DNA of 64,000 nt from SVFI01 sp045588655 (GTDB lineage: Bacteria > Bacillota > Clostridia > Lachnospirales > Lachnospiraceae): positions 1 through 64,000 of the forward strand of contig JAZNEP010000015.1 of assembly GCA_045588655.1 (NCBI GenBank). Reading direction: 5' to 3'. The position numbers and the translations under genes were made by a program. How positions within the stretch are numbered: position 1 is the first letter of the stretch; each line of letters starts with the position of its first letter. Shown here one piece after another: positions 1-8,186 of this stretch. The notes beneath the pieces were generated by a model. The model was given only the letters and a program-made list of their open reading frames with translations. It was not told where the DNA came from and ran no database searches.

Positions 1-807
1 TTTCTTGCTGAAATAATAATCATTCCCATCATAGAGCATAGCCGACCAGTTGTTGTCGTTTGCAGAAAGGGATTCGCGAAGTGTGATTGCTACTTTCTCA
101 AAACCAAATCGGTCCGCAAGCTGCTTTGCAACATCTTTGTATCCCTCATGGTTTACTTCGCCTGCGGTCACGTCCGTGTTTGCCGCATGGATACCAAATA
201 CGTCTGCAGCATCTTCTTCGTTCGCAATACAAACATCCACGTACTTACAAAGCTCTGCCATCACCTGTCCTGCTTTTTCTTTACTCCAAAGCTTGTTACG
301 GTAATTCAGATCACAGGAAATTTTAACACCTGCTTCTTTTGCTGCTTTACATGCATCCAGGCAGATTGCTGCAACATCATCATTGAGAGCCGGCGTGATT
401 CCTGTAAAGTGGAACCAGTCTGCTCTGTCAAAAATCTGTTTCCAGTCAAAATCATCCTTTGAAGCAGTTGCTATCGATGATCCAGCGCGATCATAAATGA
501 CTTTAGAAGGTCTCTGCGATGCACCTTTTTCCAGATAATAAATACCAACTCTCTCCCCGCCTCTTGCAACGCCGGACACGTCCACACCGTATTTGCGAAG
601 GGAGTTGATGGCCGCCTGTCCGATTTCATGCTTCGGAAGTTTGGAAACAAACGCTGCATCGAAATCGTAATTGGCAAGAGAAACTGCCACATTCGCTTCG
701 CCGCCGCCGAAGGTTGCACCAAATTGATCGACCTGCACGAAACGATAATATCCTTCCGGAGCGAGTCGAAGCATCAGTTCGCCAAACGTAACTACTTTAC
801 CTTTCAT
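1..807 (-). CDS. kdgK: 2-keto-3-deoxygluconate kinase, C-terminus cut by window edge
   Basis: PfkB/ribokinase-family sugar kinase that should phosphorylate 2-keto-3-deoxygluconate to KDPG, the step before the aldolase encoded just upstream. My translation begins MKGKVVTFGELMLRLAP and has the family's early FGGGEANVAVSLANY segment that binds the sugar. About 269 residues are visible; the C-terminal GAGD motif with the catalytic aspartate lies beyond base 1, so activity cannot be judged. The ATG lies 3 bp after the eda stop, so it is co-transcribed. The substrate is inferred mainly from the uxuA-uxuB-eda context, since PfkB kinases are similar in sequence. A fructokinase-like activity is the alternative. 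Confidence 0.88.
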   Translation of the reverse strand, partial: MKGKVVTFGELMLRLAPEGYYRFVQVDQFGATFGGGEANVAVSLANYDFDAAFVSKLPKHEIGQAAINSLRKYGVDVSGVARGGERVGIYYLEKGASQRPSKVIYDRAGSSIATASKDDFDWKQIFDRADWFHFTGITPALNDDVAAICLDACKAAKEAGVKISCDLNYRNKLWSKEKAGQVMAELCKYVDVCIANEEDAADVFGIHAANTDVTAGEVNHEGYKDVAKQLADRFGFEKVAITLRESLSANDNNWSAMLYDGNDYYFSKK

Positions 808-810
808 ATG

Positions 811-1452
811 TTATTTTCCTCTACTTTCTTTCACAATCTCTACTGCTTCTTTCGTAAGTTCCGTAATCTTTGCAAAATCACCGGCTTTGATCAGTTCACC
901 CTTTACCATCCAGCTTCCGCCACAGGCAAGAATACGGTTATATTTGAGATATTCTTTTACGTTGTTTGCATTGATACCGCCGGTCGGCATAAATTTCACT
1001 CCGACATACGGCGCTGCCAAAGCCTTAATCATGTTAAGTCCGCCCGCCGGTTCCGCAGGGAAGAACTTTACAACTTCAAGTCCGTGTTCAAGAGCCTGCT
1101 CAATATCGCTGGCCGAAGAACATCCCGGTGTGATCGGAATATTTTTTTCCACACAATATTTGACAATTCTAGGATTCAGTCCCGGGCTGACGATAAATTT
1201 GGCACCGGCAGCTACCGCTCTGTCCACCTGGTCAGTTGTAAGGACCGTACCTGCTCCGATGAGCATTTCCGGAAACTTTTCTGCCATGATACGAATGGAC
1301 TCTTCTGCCGCCTGTGTACGGAATGTCACTTCCGCACATGGAAGCCCTCCGTCGCAAAGCGCTTTTGCAAGCGGCTCTGCGTCCTTTACATCATCAATGA
1401 CAACCACCGGAACAATTCCGAGTTTCTGTATATCTTCTAATACTTTCATCAT
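811..1452 (-). CDS. eda: KDPG aldolase (2-dehydro-3-deoxyphosphogluconate aldolase)
   Basis: Class I aldolase splitting KDPG into pyruvate and glyceraldehyde-3-phosphate, the last step of hexuronate breakdown. It is 213 aa, full length for the family. Visible motifs are EVTFRT (residues 41-46, carrying the catalytic glutamate), GAGTV, SPGLNP, KFFPAE with the Schiff-base lysine at 129, and the phosphate-binding PTGGI and GGSWM segments. A GGAGG sequence precedes the start. The ATG is 1 bp after the uxuB stop, and kdgK follows 3 bp downstream. 4-hydroxy-2-oxoglutarate aldolase activity is often present in the same family. Confidence 0.95.
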   Translation of the reverse strand: MMKVLEDIQKLGIVPVVVIDDVKDAEPLAKALCDGGLPCAEVTFRTQAAEESIRIMAEKFPEMLIGAGTVLTTDQVDRAVAAGAKFIVSPGLNPRIVKYCVEKNIPITPGCSSASDIEQALEHGLEVVKFFPAEPAGGLNMIKALAAPYVGVKFMPTGGINANNVKEYLKYNRILACGGSWMVKGELIKAGDFAKITELTKEAVEIVKESRGK

Positions 1453-1453
1453 A

Positions 1454-3070
1454 CTAAGCCTCCACGTATTTCTTTAAGGTTGCACGAACTGCACCTTTGC
1501 CTGCTGTCAGTTCTTTGAAATATCCGCATACTCTCTTAGCAAGACCTACTTCGTATAAATCAACACCGAAGATTGCTTTGTCTGAAAGTATCGGTTTAAG
1601 GGTTGCTTCCACATCGTTGTCTTCGCCTAACTTTATACCTGCCACATACGGACAAACCGTATCAAGAAGCGGATCCGGACTAAGCTCAAACGCATTTCCT
1701 TCATCGTCAACTGCCATGAGGTAACGAAGCCATCCTGCAAATACAAGCGGAATCAGTTTTAAATCCATCACATCAAGCTCACTTGAAGCATTGTACGCCT
1801 TAATCGTCTCACCGAAACGGATTGCAAGCTTCTGCGATGTATCTGTGGCGATGCGCTGCGGTGTATCCGGCATAAATGGATTTGGAATACGTACATTTAA
1901 TACCGTATCAATAAATTCTTTCGGATCAAGAATTCCAGGATTGATAACCACCGGAAGACCTTCTGTATATCCGATGACTTCCACAAGTTTGCGAAGCTCT
2001 TTATCTTTCATTTCTTCTGAAATCTTGTCATAGCCGAGAAGACATCCGTAAACAGCAAGTGATGTATGAAGCGGATTTAAGCAGGTACATACTTTCATCT
2101 TTTCTACTTTATCTACTGTCTCACGCTCCGTGAACATCAGTCCGCCCTTTTCAAGGGCAGGGCGACCGTTCGGGAATGCATCTTCAATGACAAGATATTC
2201 ACACTCTTCTGCGTTTACAAACGGTGCTACGTATGTGTTTTTGCTTGTAATCACCGGCTCAAGGTCCTCAAGACCATCGCCTTTTAAAATCTCTTCTACG
2301 GATGCATCCGGACGAGGCGTGATCTTATCGATCATGGACCATGGAAATGACACCTTACTCTTGTCATTAATATAAGCAACAAATCCTGCATCCACAAGAC
2401 CGTTTTCATTCCATTTCTCAGCAAATGTGTGAACCGCAGCGTAGAGTTTATCTCCATTGTGCGAGCAGTTATCCATGCTCACCATCGCAATCGGTTTTTC
2501 TCCTGCTTTATAACGTGTGTATAACAAAGAAACTACTTTACCGATGTAGCTAACCGGTTTTTCCCATCCTGCTGTAAAGTCAGCCTCAACCGCCCCAAGA
2601 AGCTCACCTTTCCCGTTTACAAGGCTGTATCCCTTCTCTGTGATAGTAAAAGTTGCCATCTGAAGAGAATCTTTTTCAAAAATTTCACGGAGTCTTGAAA
2701 ATTCTATGTCATCCTCAGAATCAAGAATGCACGACTCCACAATACTTCCGATGATAGTTTTCTCGATATTGCCGTCGGCTTTGAGTGTTACAAGCAAGGA
2801 ATAGTCATCATGCGGACGATACATCTTTTCAATGATTTCGTAATCAAAACCTTCTGCAACTACAAGCCCCCTGTCGAGCACTCCGTCATTTAACAGATTC
2901 TGCATTACATTTGCCTGGAAGGCACGGAAAATATTGCCTGCGCCGAAGTGAATCCAAAACGGATTCTCCTTCGTCGCTGCCATTACTTTTTCTCTGTCAT
3001 ACTGTGGAAGACGGTAACCCTTCTCTTCCCACTGCGCTTTCTTACTGATTTCTGCATGACTTAATTTCAT
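1454..3070 (-). CDS. uxuB: Fructuronate reductase (D-mannonate oxidoreductase)
   Basis: Mannitol dehydrogenase-family, NAD-dependent enzyme expected to reduce D-fructuronate to D-mannonate. It is 538 aa, typical for long-chain polyol dehydrogenases. An N-terminal Rossmann nucleotide-binding stretch, HFGAGNIFRAF, lies near residue 41, and the C-terminal mannitol dehydrogenase domain includes the TCLNPLHTSL region (approx. residues 330-340). The ATG overlaps the uxuA stop as ATGA, so the two are translationally coupled. A tagaturonate reductase (UxaB) would look similar; the adjacent mannonate dehydratase favours UxuB. Confidence 0.93.
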   Translation of the reverse strand: MKLSHAEISKKAQWEEKGYRLPQYDREKVMAATKENPFWIHFGAGNIFRAFQANVMQNLLNDGVLDRGLVVAEGFDYEIIEKMYRPHDDYSLLVTLKADGNIEKTIIGSIVESCILDSEDDIEFSRLREIFEKDSLQMATFTITEKGYSLVNGKGELLGAVEADFTAGWEKPVSYIGKVVSLLYTRYKAGEKPIAMVSMDNCSHNGDKLYAAVHTFAEKWNENGLVDAGFVAYINDKSKVSFPWSMIDKITPRPDASVEEILKGDGLEDLEPVITSKNTYVAPFVNAEECEYLVIEDAFPNGRPALEKGGLMFTERETVDKVEKMKVCTCLNPLHTSLAVYGCLLGYDKISEEMKDKELRKLVEVIGYTEGLPVVINPGILDPKEFIDTVLNVRIPNPFMPDTPQRIATDTSQKLAIRFGETIKAYNASSELDVMDLKLIPLVFAGWLRYLMAVDDEGNAFELSPDPLLDTVCPYVAGIKLGEDNDVEATLKPILSDKAIFGVDLYEVGLAKRVCGYFKELTAGKGAVRATLKKYVEA

Positions 3071-4137
3071 TCTTTTGCTCCCTTCTCAATCGCTTCCCAA
3101 AGGCCGTTCAAATAGGTTGCTCCGAGTGCTCTGTCGTACAGACCGTAACCAGGCATTGCCACTTCGTCCCAAATCATTCTTCCGTGGTCGGGACGAATCG
3201 GTCCCGTAAAGCCGATTTCATAAAGAGCTTTCATAATTTCATACATATCAAACGTTCCATCCGAAGAAAGGTGTGCTGCTTCCTCGAAATCCGTCGGGGT
3301 GTTAAACTTCAGGTTACGCACATGTGCAAAGTGAATTCTTCCCTTGAGCGCACGGATCATATCCGGAAGATTATTGTTTAAGTTTGTACCGTAAGAACCG
3401 GAACAGAACGTCACACCGTTGTGCGGGTTATCTACCATGTTCATCATGCGAAGAATGTTTTCTTTATTGATGATGATACGCGGAAGTCCGAATACGCTCC
3501 AAGCCGGATCGTCCGGATGAATCGCCATGTTAATGTCATATTGGTCACAAACCGGCATAATCTTCTCGAGGAAATATTTTAAATTTTCGAATAATCTGTC
3601 ATCGTCAATATCTTTGTAAAGAGCAAACAACTCTTTTACTTTAGCCATACGTTCGGGTTCCCAGCCTGGCATAATACTTCCGTTCATGTCACCGGAGATC
3701 GACTCAAACATCGATTCAGGATTAAGTGCATCGACTGCTTCCTGTGTGTATGCAAGTACAGTAGAACCGTCTGGTCTCATGCGGGCAAGTTCTGTTCTTG
3801 TCCAATCGAAGACCGGCATGAAATTGTAGCATACAAGATGGATGTCTTCCTGTCCGAGATTTTCCAGTGTTTCAATATAATTTGCAATGTACTGGTCTCT
3901 TTCCGGTGCACCTGTCTTAATTGCATCGTGGATATTTACACTTTCGATACCTGCAATGTGAAGACCTGCTGCCTCCACTTCATCTTTCATAGCACGGATT
4001 CGTTCTCTACTCCATACTTCTCCCGGCGCGGTGTCATACAGAGTTGTGATAACACCTGTCACGCCCGGAATCTGGCGAATCTGTTTTAACGTAACTGTAT
4101 CAAATTTGGAACCGTACCATCTTAATGTCATTTCCAT
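3067..4137 (-). CDS. uxuA: Mannonate dehydratase
   Basis: Converts D-mannonate to 2-keto-3-deoxygluconate. The start is placed at the internal ATG giving MEMTLRWYG, because GGAAGGAG lies 10 bases before it, and the longer frame (to 4173) would bury that site. This gives 356 aa, the size of the shorter Firmicute UxuA proteins. Likely metal ligands are seen in AIHPDDP (His), TFCSGSYG (Cys), HFAHVRN (His) and RPDHGR (Asp/His). It follows the GH2 gene by 32 bp and overlaps uxuB by 4 bp. Confidence 0.95.
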   Translation of the reverse strand: MEMTLRWYGSKFDTVTLKQIRQIPGVTGVITTLYDTAPGEVWSRERIRAMKDEVEAAGLHIAGIESVNIHDAIKTGAPERDQYIANYIETLENLGQEDIHLVCYNFMPVFDWTRTELARMRPDGSTVLAYTQEAVDALNPESMFESISGDMNGSIMPGWEPERMAKVKELFALYKDIDDDRLFENLKYFLEKIMPVCDQYDINMAIHPDDPAWSVFGLPRIIINKENILRMMNMVDNPHNGVTFCSGSYGTNLNNNLPDMIRALKGRIHFAHVRNLKFNTPTDFEEAAHLSSDGTFDMYEIMKALYEIGFTGPIRPDHGRMIWDEVAMPGYGLYDRALGATYLNGLWEAIEKGAKE

Positions 4138-4169
4138 AGTGAAAATCTCTCCTTCCGATTCTGTAAAAA

Positions 4170-6407
4170 TCAATCTACTTTTTTAATCAGGTTAAGCTGT
4201 GCGTTCAATCCAAGCATCTGTTCCTTCGTTACCGTGATGTTCGCTGCCCCCATAAGCTTCATGAGACGAAGAACAGTAAAGCTTTCCATCATCTTCATCA
4301 TCTGTCCCATATTTTCCGGTTTCATCATAGCATTTTCTCCGCCGCCAAAATTCTTCATCATGTTCGCAAAAATTGCCTGACCTTCCGGAGATTTCATAAT
4401 GCTTCCCATTGTATCATTTAAAGAATAACAGCCTTCCACTTCCGTGATATCAAACCAGTTAAGAACCGCACCCTTTTCTCTTAATCGATAAGCCTCGTTA
4501 AACACTTCCACCTTACGGATAACACTCTCATCCTTACAATCACCTGCAACAGCAACAAGCTCGCTCTTTCCAACATTCGGAACCATAAAATAGAAGAAAT
4601 GTTCTTCTGAAGTCTGTTTTCCGAGACTCTTTCCGTTCACAAAAAGTTCTACTTCCGGAAGATTAGAGTAAACAGTTACCTTCGTCTCATCCTCTACTCT
4701 GTCCACATAGCGTTTTCCGCAGATGTGTACGAATGGGTCGTCTGATAACCATGCTTTGTATGCATAGAAGGAATCTTTCTTGTATTTGCGGTCAAATGTT
4801 ACAAGACCTTTGTGGTTCTGTCCGTCCTCTCCACCTTCGCATCTTGCATCAGCACCGAAGTCAAACATGTTCCACACATGTGTTGCCCAAAGATATGGTC
4901 TTGTATAGAGCTGTTTGATTAACTCCTCATGGTAGTAAGCCTGATACTCTTCTGTGTAATCTCCCTGCTGCGGGTCAGATGTATGCCAGTTGAGAGCTTC
5001 ACAACCGTACTCGCTGACACCAATCGGAATGTTCGGGAATGTCGCATGGAAGTTATCAAACCAAGGTCCGTTCATGGATGTATCTCCGCCGTACCAGCCG
5101 AAGTAGTGGTTGTAAGATACCACATCCGGAATCTGGATATAAGGGTCGTTGATATCACATGCTGTAATGGCTGCAATCGTGGTAAGTCTTGTCTTATCCA
5201 TCTCATGCACCATATCATTTAAGATATTGTGGTTTTCAATCAAATCCGGATTGCTGCTTCCTGTCATTGTAATCTCGTTAGAAAGTCCCCATACAACGAT
5301 ACTTGGATGGTTGTAGTTCTGTACTACAAGCTCTTTCATCTGGGAAATTGTATTCTCGCGCCCTGTCGGCATATGGTTGGAGATATAAGGAATCTCAGCC
5401 CAGATAATCATACCTCTCTCATCGCAGAGATCATAGAAATACTGGTCATGCTGATAGTGTGCAAGACGGATTGTAGTAGCCCCCATCTCACAGATTAAGT
5501 CCATATCTTCTTCGTGGTGTTCCGGAAGAAGTGCGTTACCCAGTCCCCATCTGTCCTGATGACGGGAAACACCGCGTAGCGGATAGCTTTCTCCGTTTAA
5601 GATAAATCCTTTTTCCGGGTTGATTTCGAAACTTCTGCATCCAAAACGTGCAGACACTCTATCCAGCATCTCATGCCCATCCATTAAGCTTACATGTGCC
5701 ATATACAAATAGGGATCTTTTCTCCCATGCCATAAATGTACATTTTCAATTTCAAACGTTGCTTTTGTCTGATCGCTGTTTTGCATCGCTTTTGCTATCA
5801 CTACACCATCTGCATCGGTTAATGAAAACTCTATTTTCTGTCCTTCTTTTGCATTGGTAAGCCATACCTCTATGTCTACCTTCGCATCTTTCCCCGAAAT
5901 TTGTGGTGTTACCGCAATACCGGGACCTCCATAATAATCAAGTTGAAAATGCGACTTTGAAACCGCAATGATATTGACATCACGATATAAACCACCATAG
6001 AATGTAAAGTCAGCTTGCTGTGGATATACTCTGTTGTTTATATCATTTATTACTCCGACAACAAGAACGTTTTTCTCTTCCAGCGCCTCTGTCATATTGA
6101 CGCGCCATGTAGAATAACCACCATCGTGGTGTGCAAGTTTATGTCCATTTAAATATACGTCTGCCGACGCATTGGCTCCACGCAGTTCAAGATAATACTC
6201 CTCATTCTCAGGCAAATCGGCTTTATCAAATTCTTTTACGTAAAAACACTGTCCGCGATAATAATCATTTCCGCCATCTTGTCCATCAATATTATTCCAA
6301 GAATGCGGCAAATTAACCCAATTAAAATCCGGTGTAATCTCTTTCGGCACTTCTTTTAATTCCTTTCTAAATGCCCATTTGTGATTAAAATTTAAAACTG
6401 TTCTCAT
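4170..6407 (-). CDS. GH2 glycoside hydrolase, probable beta-glucuronidase
   Basis: Retaining glycosidase of family 2, first gene of the hexuronate operon. The start is placed at MRTVLNFNHKWAF because GGAGGG lies 7 bases upstream; the frame extends to 6458 without a site. It has 745 aa: a sugar-binding jelly-roll N-terminus, an Ig-like middle and a TIM barrel with acid/base Glu378 in WGLSNE and nucleophile Glu466 in SEYGCE. An Asn-x-Lys (531-533) matches the glucuronate-carboxylate motif, but related beta-galactosidases can show the same triplet. After about residue 560 there is an extra C-terminal domain ending in a Met-rich tail. No signal peptide is seen, so it is probably cytoplasmic. Context with uxuA/uxuB favours glucuronidase over galactosidase. 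Confidence 0.85.
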   Translation of the reverse strand: MRTVLNFNHKWAFRKELKEVPKEITPDFNWVNLPHSWNNIDGQDGGNDYYRGQCFYVKEFDKADLPENEEYYLELRGANASADVYLNGHKLAHHDGGYSTWRVNMTEALEEKNVLVVGVINDINNRVYPQQADFTFYGGLYRDVNIIAVSKSHFQLDYYGGPGIAVTPQISGKDAKVDIEVWLTNAKEGQKIEFSLTDADGVVIAKAMQNSDQTKATFEIENVHLWHGRKDPYLYMAHVSLMDGHEMLDRVSARFGCRSFEINPEKGFILNGESYPLRGVSRHQDRWGLGNALLPEHHEEDMDLICEMGATTIRLAHYQHDQYFYDLCDERGMIIWAEIPYISNHMPTGRENTISQMKELVVQNYNHPSIVVWGLSNEITMTGSSNPDLIENHNILNDMVHEMDKTRLTTIAAITACDINDPYIQIPDVVSYNHYFGWYGGDTSMNGPWFDNFHATFPNIPIGVSEYGCEALNWHTSDPQQGDYTEEYQAYYHEELIKQLYTRPYLWATHVWNMFDFGADARCEGGEDGQNHKGLVTFDRKYKKDSFYAYKAWLSDDPFVHICGKRYVDRVEDETKVTVYSNLPEVELFVNGKSLGKQTSEEHFFYFMVPNVGKSELVAVAGDCKDESVIRKVEVFNEAYRLREKGAVLNWFDITEVEGCYSLNDTMGSIMKSPEGQAIFANMMKNFGGGENAMMKPENMGQMMKMMESFTVLRLMKLMGAANITVTKEQMLGLNAQLNLIKKVD

Positions 6408-6524
6408 ATACAAACCCTCCATACTATAGTTTTTTACACAATGTCTGCATTTTATCACATATTCTTTTTGGCTTATGGCACAATTTTATGTAAAAACCAG
6501 ACTATTTTTATCTGAATTTTGCGC

Positions 6525-6554
6525 AAAAAGAAAGAGATGAGTAAATCTCATCTC
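6525..6554 (-). terminator. Rho-independent terminator or attenuator before GH2 gene
   Basis: A perfect 8-bp stem GAGATGAG/CTCATCTC (6534-6541 with 6547-6554) and a 5-base loop are followed on the minus strand by TTTCTTTTT. It is about 200 bp after the ArsA-like gene and about 120 bp before the GH2 start. It could end the upstream operon or act as an attenuator for GH2. Confidence 0.6.
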
Positions 6555-6582
6555 CTTCTTAACCCTTTTACACAAACTATTT

Positions 6583-6604
6583 TTTAAATTCCTATGAATT
6601 TAAA
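6583..6604. repeat. AT-rich perfect inverted repeat in operon leader
   Basis: TTTAAATTC and GAATTTAAA form a 9-bp perfect inverted repeat around a 4-base centre. There is no T-run on either side, so it is more like an operator or a leader hairpin than a terminator. Confidence 0.5.
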
Positions 6605-6709
6605 CGCGTAAACTTATGAGTACATTCCCTTCTCTTTGTCACGCTTATCCTTATTATACCGTATCTCTTCTACATATCCACATATCTGACTATGCAATTT
6701 TCAATGTTT

Positions 6710-6728
6710 TTGCAACCTTTGGTTGCAA
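6710..6728. repeat. Inverted repeat TTGCAACC-N3-GGTTGCAA
   Basis: A perfect 8-bp inverted repeat with a 3-base centre, 25 bp downstream of the second ArsA-like gene. No T-tract follows on the minus strand. It may be an operator for the downstream operon or a weak transcript-end hairpin. Confidence 0.5.
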
Positions 6729-6752
6729 CAATTTAATTTCTTAATCCGATCC

Positions 6753-7916
6753 CTACCTGTGACTTTCAAATTTAATCCTGAGATACCCGTCTTCAAATTT
6801 TGCCCCGCTTATGTCACTACCTTCCAACTCAGTCGGAATCGGAAATTTGCGCCGTTCATTTTTGACACCTATCATCAATTCTTTTTTCTCCTGTTCCAGT
6901 CTTAAATCTTTTTTGTTTGCAAATGGCAAATAGATGGAAAGCATTTTCTCCTCCAAGTCCAAATGATAGATTTCCTTTTTAAACAACACCTCATTTGGAT
7001 CGCTCTGCTTAAACATGTTTTCCCCTATTTCACTCAGTACTTCCAAGGTTCTTAGTTCTTTCGGTTGCAGATACACCTTAAAACGTGGCACCTCACTAAA
7101 ACTTTCGGTTATTTCCTGCAGTGCATCCTCCTGCAACTTTATCCATTTATTGAAATATCCTTCCATAGCTTCTGCCGGATATACGTGATTCACTATAATC
7201 GCATCCACGTTGTAGTGATATAGATATAAACATGTAAAATTGCGTTTTGCTTCACTTATCACTATTTTTTCAGGTGTTGTCACCACACGTAAACTCACCA
7301 CATCTTTATTCAGCATGAGTTTCTGAAGTCTCTGCATCTTATCCATTAGATATTCGATATCATCAAACACATTGTCTTTCGGCATCGGAATTTTCATCAT
7401 ATGTTCCACGACCGGTCCCACAGTTTTGACTCCTGCCTTTTTTATAGGTAATACCTTTTCTATCATATGAGACAATCGCTCCGGGTATTTTAGCAGTGCC
7501 AAGGTTTCTCCCGTAGGTGCACAATCTACGATGATTGTGTCATATGCTCCGCTTTCATATGCATCTAATATTTTAAACATGGAAAATAATTCTTCCAATC
7601 CCGGGAATACCAGCAATTCTTCTACCTCTATCCCATTTCCGCCTTTGATGGTTAAGAGCTTCTTAAAATATTCTTTCAGGTTCCCCCAACTCTTCTCGCT
7701 TTCATAAACGGTATCAATCTCCATTGCATACAAATTCTCCGAGATCTTTGTCGGTTCCTTTTCAATCTTTTGGTCAAACGCATCACCTAAGCTATGCGCC
7801 TGATCTGTACTAAGCACCAACACCTTTTTACCACCGGCCGCAATTTTGCATGCGGTTGCTGCCGCCATACTGGTTTTTCCGACGCCGCCTTTTCCCGTAT
7901 ATATAATAATCCTCAT
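6753..7916 (-). CDS. ArsA/Get3-family ATPase with C-terminal HSP20-like domain (second copy)
   Basis: Soluble P-loop ATPase of the ArsA/Get3 (anion pump / tail-anchor targeting) family, 387 aa. Visible are the deviant Walker A GKGGVGKTS (residues 8-16), switch I STDQAHSLGD (36-45), switch II DCAPTGET (131-138) and RVVTTPEK (210-217). Residues ~316-385 form an alpha-crystallin-like beta domain, as in ArsA_HSP20/Get3d proteins. The zinc-binding CxxC of eukaryotic Get3 is absent. A strong GAGAGGTGG site precedes the ATG. No ArsB, ArsR or ArsC gene is nearby, so arsenite efflux is not supported. It is the last gene of the MarR/ATPase cluster. Confidence 0.85.
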   Translation of the reverse strand: MRIIIYTGKGGVGKTSMAAATACKIAAGGKKVLVLSTDQAHSLGDAFDQKIEKEPTKISENLYAMEIDTVYESEKSWGNLKEYFKKLLTIKGGNGIEVEELLVFPGLEELFSMFKILDAYESGAYDTIIVDCAPTGETLALLKYPERLSHMIEKVLPIKKAGVKTVGPVVEHMMKIPMPKDNVFDDIEYLMDKMQRLQKLMLNKDVVSLRVVTTPEKIVISEAKRNFTCLYLYHYNVDAIIVNHVYPAEAMEGYFNKWIKLQEDALQEITESFSEVPRFKVYLQPKELRTLEVLSEIGENMFKQSDPNEVLFKKEIYHLDLEEKMLSIYLPFANKKDLRLEQEKKELMIGVKNERRKFPIPTELEGSDISGAKFEDGYLRIKFESHR

Positions 7917-7934
7917 ATTAAATCCACCTCTCTT

Positions 7935-8186
7935 TTAGACAATGTTCACCTTTTTCACATTACAACCCGTCTCAGATTTTTGTTTCTCACAATTTTTCTC
8001 TTTATCGCAATTTTCTGCTGTGCTATACTCTTTTACTAATTCTGTAGCCAGCTCCATTATCATCACTTTTATTTCATTTTCAATGATATCCAGATGCCCA
8101 CTCATCTCCTCCGGAAATAGTGCACGTATTGCCTTTTTCTGATATTCTCCTGCAACCTTTAATCTATGTATCATTTCCCTATTCAT
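7935..8186 (-). CDS. Small Cys-containing protein between the two ArsA-like ATPases
   Basis: Not recognised. It has 83 aa if it starts at ATG 8186 (MNREMIHRLKV); the frame is open back to a TTG at 8207. The start overlaps the first ATPase gene by 8 bp, and the stop is 18 bp before the second, so it is translationally linked to both. Residues ~1-58 look mainly helical and amphipathic. The C-terminal third is polar with three cysteines (NCDKEKNC, then TGCNV) that could bind metal or form disulfides. The position suggests a partner or client-binding subunit of the ATPases, which is inference only. Confidence 0.72.
   Translation of the reverse strand: MNREMIHRLKVAGEYQKKAIRALFPEEMSGHLDIIENEIKVMIMELATELVKEYSTAENCDKEKNCEKQKSETGCNVKKVNIV

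Larger units (their letters stand above)
6408..6752 (-). promoter_or_regulatory. Leader/promoter region of the glucuronide operon
   Basis: This 345-base gap has no gene. Read on the minus strand it has TATAAT at about 6655-6660 with a weak -35 (TGGATA, 16 bp spacer), then two hairpins, the second followed by T-rich sequence, before the GH2 start. A 10-base direct repeat (TTGTGTAAAA on the minus strand) occurs at 6432-6441 and 6566-6575. An ACGCGT core lies at 6604-6609. These fit a regulated, possibly attenuated leader, but I cannot name the regulator. Confidence 0.4.

Noticed and set aside
628..1477. Long plus-strand open frames (up to 270 codons) opposite the start of the hexuronate operon
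   Set aside because: They lie antisense to kdgK, eda and the uxuB end, lack ribosome sites and show no family motifs; they are shadows of minus-strand genes. The same applies to other long plus-strand frames in the window.
4568..4828. Asn-x-Lys triplet as proof of glucuronidase
   Set aside because: Related GH2 beta-galactosidases can carry Asn-x-Lys at the same place, so I used operon context rather than this motif to favour glucuronidase.
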